Source: Quillaja saponaria (lineage: Eukaryota > Streptophyta > Magnoliopsida > Fabales > Quillajaceae). Taken from it: a DNA stretch of 64,000 bases. The DNA lies in NCBI GenBank assembly GCA_029379385.1, contig CM055607.1, forward strand, positions 12,214,001 through 12,278,000, given 5' to 3'. A program made the position numbers and the translations under genes. The notes under the pieces were generated by a model. The model had not been told where the DNA came from and ran no database searches. It saw only the letters and a list, made by a program, of their open reading frames with translations. Shown in pieces: positions 60,183 to 64,000 of the stretch (position 1 is its first letter; each line of letters starts with the position of its first letter).

Positions 60183-61661
60183 ATTTGATCGCGGTGGCTA
60201 CAACAAAGGTGCAACTGATAGACCCCTGTCATCCCTCTAGGTAGTACTAGGTGGTACTCTAGAACCAACTGTGGCCAACAATTCAGGCTTGGCCCATAAT
60301 GAGCCCAATTTAGTTGTTGGGCTCTGTTTTGGGCTTTAGTACAAACTAGAGAGAGAAGCAAAAAGAAACAATAAAGTCATTTTAAAGTTTAGTTCATATG
60401 AAGATGTTCTCATCTCACTATGAACTGTTTAGAATGTTAATATTTCGACATTAACAAAGTTAGGGATGCATTAGTGGTTATGAGATGTAGATGGTCAAAG
60501 ATATTTCTCAAACAAGAATTTACAAAAGGTCAGCAAATAATCAAATGAACAACCATTAAATTAAGAATATTTAATTTAAATAATATTTGATGATTGAATA
60601 AAACTCTTGAAATTCAATATTCAAAATTTTATATATAAATAATTTGTGTGAATTTTTATTTTTTTTTCCTGACTTTCGAATTATCAAATATATACCTAAC
60701 CTCATATATTACTAGAAGTTGTAATAACTAATCTAGTAATATAAAATATCGTAGAAAAAGTGATCCATTGTCTCTTAAAAAGAAATTCTTCAGTTGTTTC
60801 AAAAAAAGAAACAATTATATTTTTTATGATTTTAATAATTATATTGGGTGCTTGAGTTTGAGTGTCATGTTGTCGTAATCTGCAGTAATTTAACTCAAAA
60901 ATCTATATAAAAAAAAAAAAAAGGGTTATTCAGTCAATGCCTATTATGCAGTTTTACCTTTTTTATTTTTCTTATTCTACTAGTAGAATCCTAAAAAGGA
61001 TAAGAACGTATTATTCTAAACTAAGTAATCTTATAATGGATTCTTACTTACCCTTTTCTTTTGCTAAAAGCTATTTATATATATTATATAGTACTTCAAA
61101 ATTGAAATTTAAGTTGTCTTAGTTGTTTTTTACACCTGGCCTTGGCAGAGTCCACACGAGGCCTCGTCTCTATTGCTCGTGTTTCTCACACGCGCAATTT
61201 GACGGTCTGTCTCTATCCCTTAACCTTATTTAGTACAAATATCCTAAAGGACAAAGAACTGTATACCCTTACAAGTTCACCAATAAGATCGTAGCCGCGT
61301 GGATTTTTAGGTACTATATTACCCTCATTTTTTCGTATACTACCCGAATTACCTGATATCTGTGATGTGGTAGTTGAGTTTTATGGAAAACACTGAATCT
61401 TCGAGTGTACTGGATTATAACTCCAAGACACTTAGCCAAAGTTAACGCCCTCAAATTCAATGATAAGCAAACTTGATGAAGCAACCAATTAAATAGCGCC
61501 ACGTTCTCTTCTAGATTGTGTCGTCACCGTGAGATATAACACCGTCTAGGATGCACTATAAATTTCACGACGCGTGTACTATGTTTTACCGGACAGAACC
61601 TGTGATATACGAGGTGAAGACCGGTGCAGTCGGTCACTCCCACTCTCCAATTCCCGCTAGG
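60183..61661. other. Divergent intergenic region between CCB2 and the SLK2-like gene
   Basis: CCB2 (minus) and the SLK2-like gene (plus) face away from each other here. 60200-60360 carries several tgggc/gccca words (site II-like motifs common in promoters of plastid-protein and housekeeping genes). The centre is A+T-rich. 61130-61660 has raised G+C and leads into the SLK2-like promoter. No gene inside. Confidence 0.5.
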
Positions 61662-61670
61662 TATATAAAG
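61662..61670 (+). promoter_or_regulatory. Probable TATA box of the SLK2-like gene
   Basis: tatataaag is followed about 30 bases later by a CT-rich tract (61694-61722), the usual plant arrangement of TATA box and Y patch near the transcription start. Confidence 0.6.
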
Positions 61671-61693
61671 AGCCTTCTCTAGCACCCTTCCCA

Positions 61694-61722
61694 CCTCTCT
61701 TCTCTCTCTCTCTCTCTCTCTC
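61694..61722 (+). repeat. CT microsatellite in the leader or Y patch
   Basis: About 14 CT units next to the probable transcription start of the SLK2-like gene. Such repeats are common in plant leaders and vary in length. Confidence 0.8.
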
Positions 61723-62799
61723 TGTGCAATTTCAGTTTTCCTAATTAATATTATTATTAAGCTGGACTAGAAAAAAGCAAGGTTTCGCTTTATACAGCTC
61801 GCCGTTTCGATGTGAGTAGCTTCGTCGATTGTTTATATTCCAGTTGATTTTATAAAATCTTTTATTTAATTCCGCATAATTCATATTTTTAAATATTGTT
61901 CTGGCCGATCTCTTGAAATAGTTCAATTTCTGTTTTCTTTTAATTTCAGTTATTGATCTTCCAGTTCTGCTAAATTTGTAGTCGTGTAAATCAGTTTTAA
62001 GCGGACTTTAAAGCTGAATTTTTTTTCAAATTTTCATTTTTGATTGAACCATTTTTCAGGTTTGAGCGTAGTTTTAAACCCTCTACATATGCTCTTAAAT
62101 TTGGTTGTAGTTTGATTTTAGTTTATTCTTACAATTGTACAATTGGATCGCCACTAGGCCTTTGAATGTATGATGATGATTAAAGTTTCGGGTTTTGGGC
62201 TTTGCGCTAATGCTACTGTAGGTAGTTGGCTTGAGAAATAGAAATTAGGGTTTTGTGGGTATGGTTAGTAGATTAAGATTTTTTATATCTTAAAAGGGTT
62301 GTTTGGCTATGATTCGGTGCATGTGGGTCTGTTTCTTGTTTTTTTTCTCTACTATTGGGATTTGGAGCTTTGAACTTCCATTTTTACTTTATAATTTTAG
62401 CGGGTGTTTTGCTGATGCTAAATTTCGTATTTCCTTTTTGTTTTTAGTCTGTGTTGCATCCGTACGGAAAAATTTTGAGCGCTCCGAAGAAGACCAAGCA
62501 TTGGGCAGCTTTGGTGTTTATATGCAGTGTGTATGGATTTGTCAGAGGTTTAAATCAGGCGGTGAAGTTTGAATACGGGAGGCCAAGTTCCTTTTTTCAA
62601 GGCTTTGTGGAGGGGAACACTTTTACACTATTATTGTGGGTTGTTGAGCTAGTGAACTAGTTTACTTACGAGCATTCTGTGTGGTTTCATTTTCTATTTT
62701 GCTGAAGGGACTCAGGATTTTATAGTTAAACCTAAAAACTAGTCAGGCCTGGCTCTGGAGAGCTACTTAGACTCCAGTCACCAAGGAGCAGTGCCACCC
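61723..62799 (+). other. 5' leader of the SLK2-like gene with a probable intron
   Basis: A donor at 61812 (tttcgat followed by gtgagtagc) and a pyrimidine-tailed acceptor near 62448 (tttttgtttttag) suggest a 636-base leader intron. The remaining leader then runs to the ATG at 62800. The short frames here are not credible proteins, but some would be upstream ORFs if retained. Confidence 0.45.
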
Positions 62800-63609
62800 A
62801 TGGCACCTTCTCGGGTGGCTGGAGGTTTAACCCAATCATCCTCAAGTTCGGGAATATTCTTCCAAGGAGATGGGCATGCCCAGGCTCTAGTTAACTCTCA
62901 CTTAAGCTCCTCCTTTAGAAACTCTTCTAACATGATTCCAGGAACTGGGCGTTCAAATCTGGGACCAATTTCTGGGGACATGAACAATGCAGTGTTAAAC
63001 AGTGTTGCAAACTCTGGACCAAGTGTTGGAGCGAGTTCTTTAGTCACAGATGCAAACTCTGCGCTTTCTGGAGGTCCCCATTTGCAGAGAAGTGCGAGCA
63101 TTAATGCAGAGTCATACATGCGCTTACCAGCATCACCAATGTCTTTCTCATCTAATAATATTAGTATTTCTGGGTCATCAGTCATGGATGTATCTTCTAT
63201 AGTACAGCAGAAGTCTCATCAAGACCAGAATGCCCAGCAAGCACAGCAAGCTCACCGGCAACAGGGAGCTTCAAGTGCTACATCTTTGCCTGCATCTCAA
63301 ACTGGACAAGCTCCACTTCCCATTGGTGCAAGAATACCAGGATCATTTATGCAGGATCCAAATAATTTAACCCAGCTTCAGAAGAAACCTAGGTTGGATA
63401 TCAAACAGGAAGATATTATGCAGCAGCAGCACCATGTATTACAACAGTTGCTTCAGAGACAGGACCCAATGCAGTTCCAAGGCTGTAATCCGCAGTTACA
63501 AGCTTTTCTTCAGCAGCAGCGGGTAAGGCAACAGCAGCAGCAAATTCTGCAGTCTATGCCTCAGTTACAGAGAGCCCAGTTGCAGCAGCAGCACCAGCAG
63601 CACCAGCAG

Positions 63610-63641
<32 letters not shown>

Positions 63642-64000
63642 ACAGTTGCAATTGAGGCAGCAGCTACAACAACAAGCAATGCAGCAGCCCTTATCTACCA
63701 TGAAGCATCCCTATGAAAGTGGTGTATGTGCTCGTCGGCTGATGCAATACCTATATCATCAACAGAAACGACCAAATGTATGTTCTTCTGTTTATTGATT
63801 TGTGTAGCACCAGAACTATCTTTTATTAATGTGAAATCTCTATGAGGTCTATGTTTGCAGTCTTAGAGATGTTTAGATACTTATAAACCTATATCTACTT
63901 GAGTGCTTGATGTTCAGTTTAAGTACCTCAGAAAGTGCAGCTTATGATGCCTGTGTTTCTCTCCTTTCCTTTTTCCCACAGGATAGTAGTATCGCATATT
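62800..64000 (+). CDS. SLK2: SEUSS-like transcriptional corepressor (SLK2-like), 5' part only
   Basis: The first coding exon is 62800-63777 (326 codons). A donor follows (accaaat then gtatgttc), and a second exon starts at 63982 and is cut by the window end. The start at 62800 gives MAPSRVAGGLTQSSSSSGIF; an in-frame GTG nine bases earlier is not a plausible start. Conserved stretches are IPGTGRSNLGPISGDMNNAV, NSVANSGPSVGASSLVTDAN, GGPHLQRSASINAESYMRLP, ASPMSFSSNNISISGSSV and the start of the LIM-binding-like domain, SGVCARRLMQYLYHQQKRPN. A Gln-rich tract with a pure run lies at about 63591-63650. SEUSS and SLK proteins are nuclear adaptors that pair with LEUNIG-type corepressors to repress developmental genes. 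Domain order and wording fit SLK2; SLK1 and SLK3 are close alternatives. Confidence 0.88.
63591..63650 (+). repeat. CAG/CAA repeat encoding polyglutamine
   Basis: Mixed CAG, CAA and CAC codons encode a Gln tract broken by a few His. It is a typical low-complexity part of SEUSS-family proteins and prone to length change. Confidence 0.85.

Noticed and set aside
62303..62660. Two overlapping frames before the SLK2-like start
   Set aside because: They fall in the probable leader intron and leader; the first is hydrophobic low-complexity sequence, and neither joins to the conserved SLK2 frame.
1..64000. CRISPR arrays, rRNA genes, bacterial operons, organelle DNA
   Set aside because: No regularly spaced repeats with unique spacers, no rRNA or intact tRNA signature, and all genes are nuclear plant genes with spliceosomal introns or known intronless nuclear families.

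Overview
The window is nuclear DNA of a flowering plant, most likely a eudicot. It is A+T-rich, its genes are split by T-rich introns, and between the genes lie plant transposon relics. It holds seven intron-containing or single-exon plant genes plus the 5' part of an eighth. No bacterial-type operon, CRISPR array or rRNA gene is visible.

Layout. 1-4980: gene-poor, with a short SINE-like insertion and a Helitron-like relic. 4981-9709 (+): nine-exon type-B response regulator (cytokinin-type phosphorelay transcription factor). 10819-11759 (+): short LBD (LOB-domain) transcription factor. 13067-16089 (+): RS40/RS41-type SR splicing factor with a 5'UTR intron and a long first coding intron. 19384-20943 (+): intronless MATE transporter of the DTX48-50 clade. 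20944-46426: about 25 kb of transposon graveyard. It contains a Myb/SANT-like relic, two copies of a Gypsy-like LTR (one a clean solo LTR with a 5-bp target duplication), a LINE RNase H relic, a 5-kb hAT element with a broken transposase, a Helitron into which the hAT and the LTR are nested, and a hAT-type MITE with a perfect 8-bp target duplication. 46427-47702 (-): BAG1-type co-chaperone gene with a one-base frameshift. 52722-54862 (+): CRR1 (dihydrodipicolinate reductase-like protein needed for the chloroplast NDH complex), also with a one-base frameshift. 57118-60182 (-): CCB2 (cytochrome b6f haem assembly), tail-to-tail with CRR1. 61662-64000 (+): promoter, leader and first coding exons of a SEUSS-like corepressor (SLK2-like), cut by the window end.

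The order RS41 - MATE/DTX50 - BAG1 - CRR1 - CCB2 matches the order I recall for Arabidopsis At5g52040 to At5g52110. The block is therefore an old conserved segment that transposons have stretched between the MATE and BAG genes. CRR1 and CCB2 both serve assembly of thylakoid electron-transport complexes. The remaining genes are regulatory and share no evident pathway. I did not find a convincing previously undescribed system. The points most worth checking are the nested transposon structure, the two single-base frameshifts in otherwise intact genes, the run of GC-AG introns in the response regulator, and two promoter-like islands with no gene behind them.
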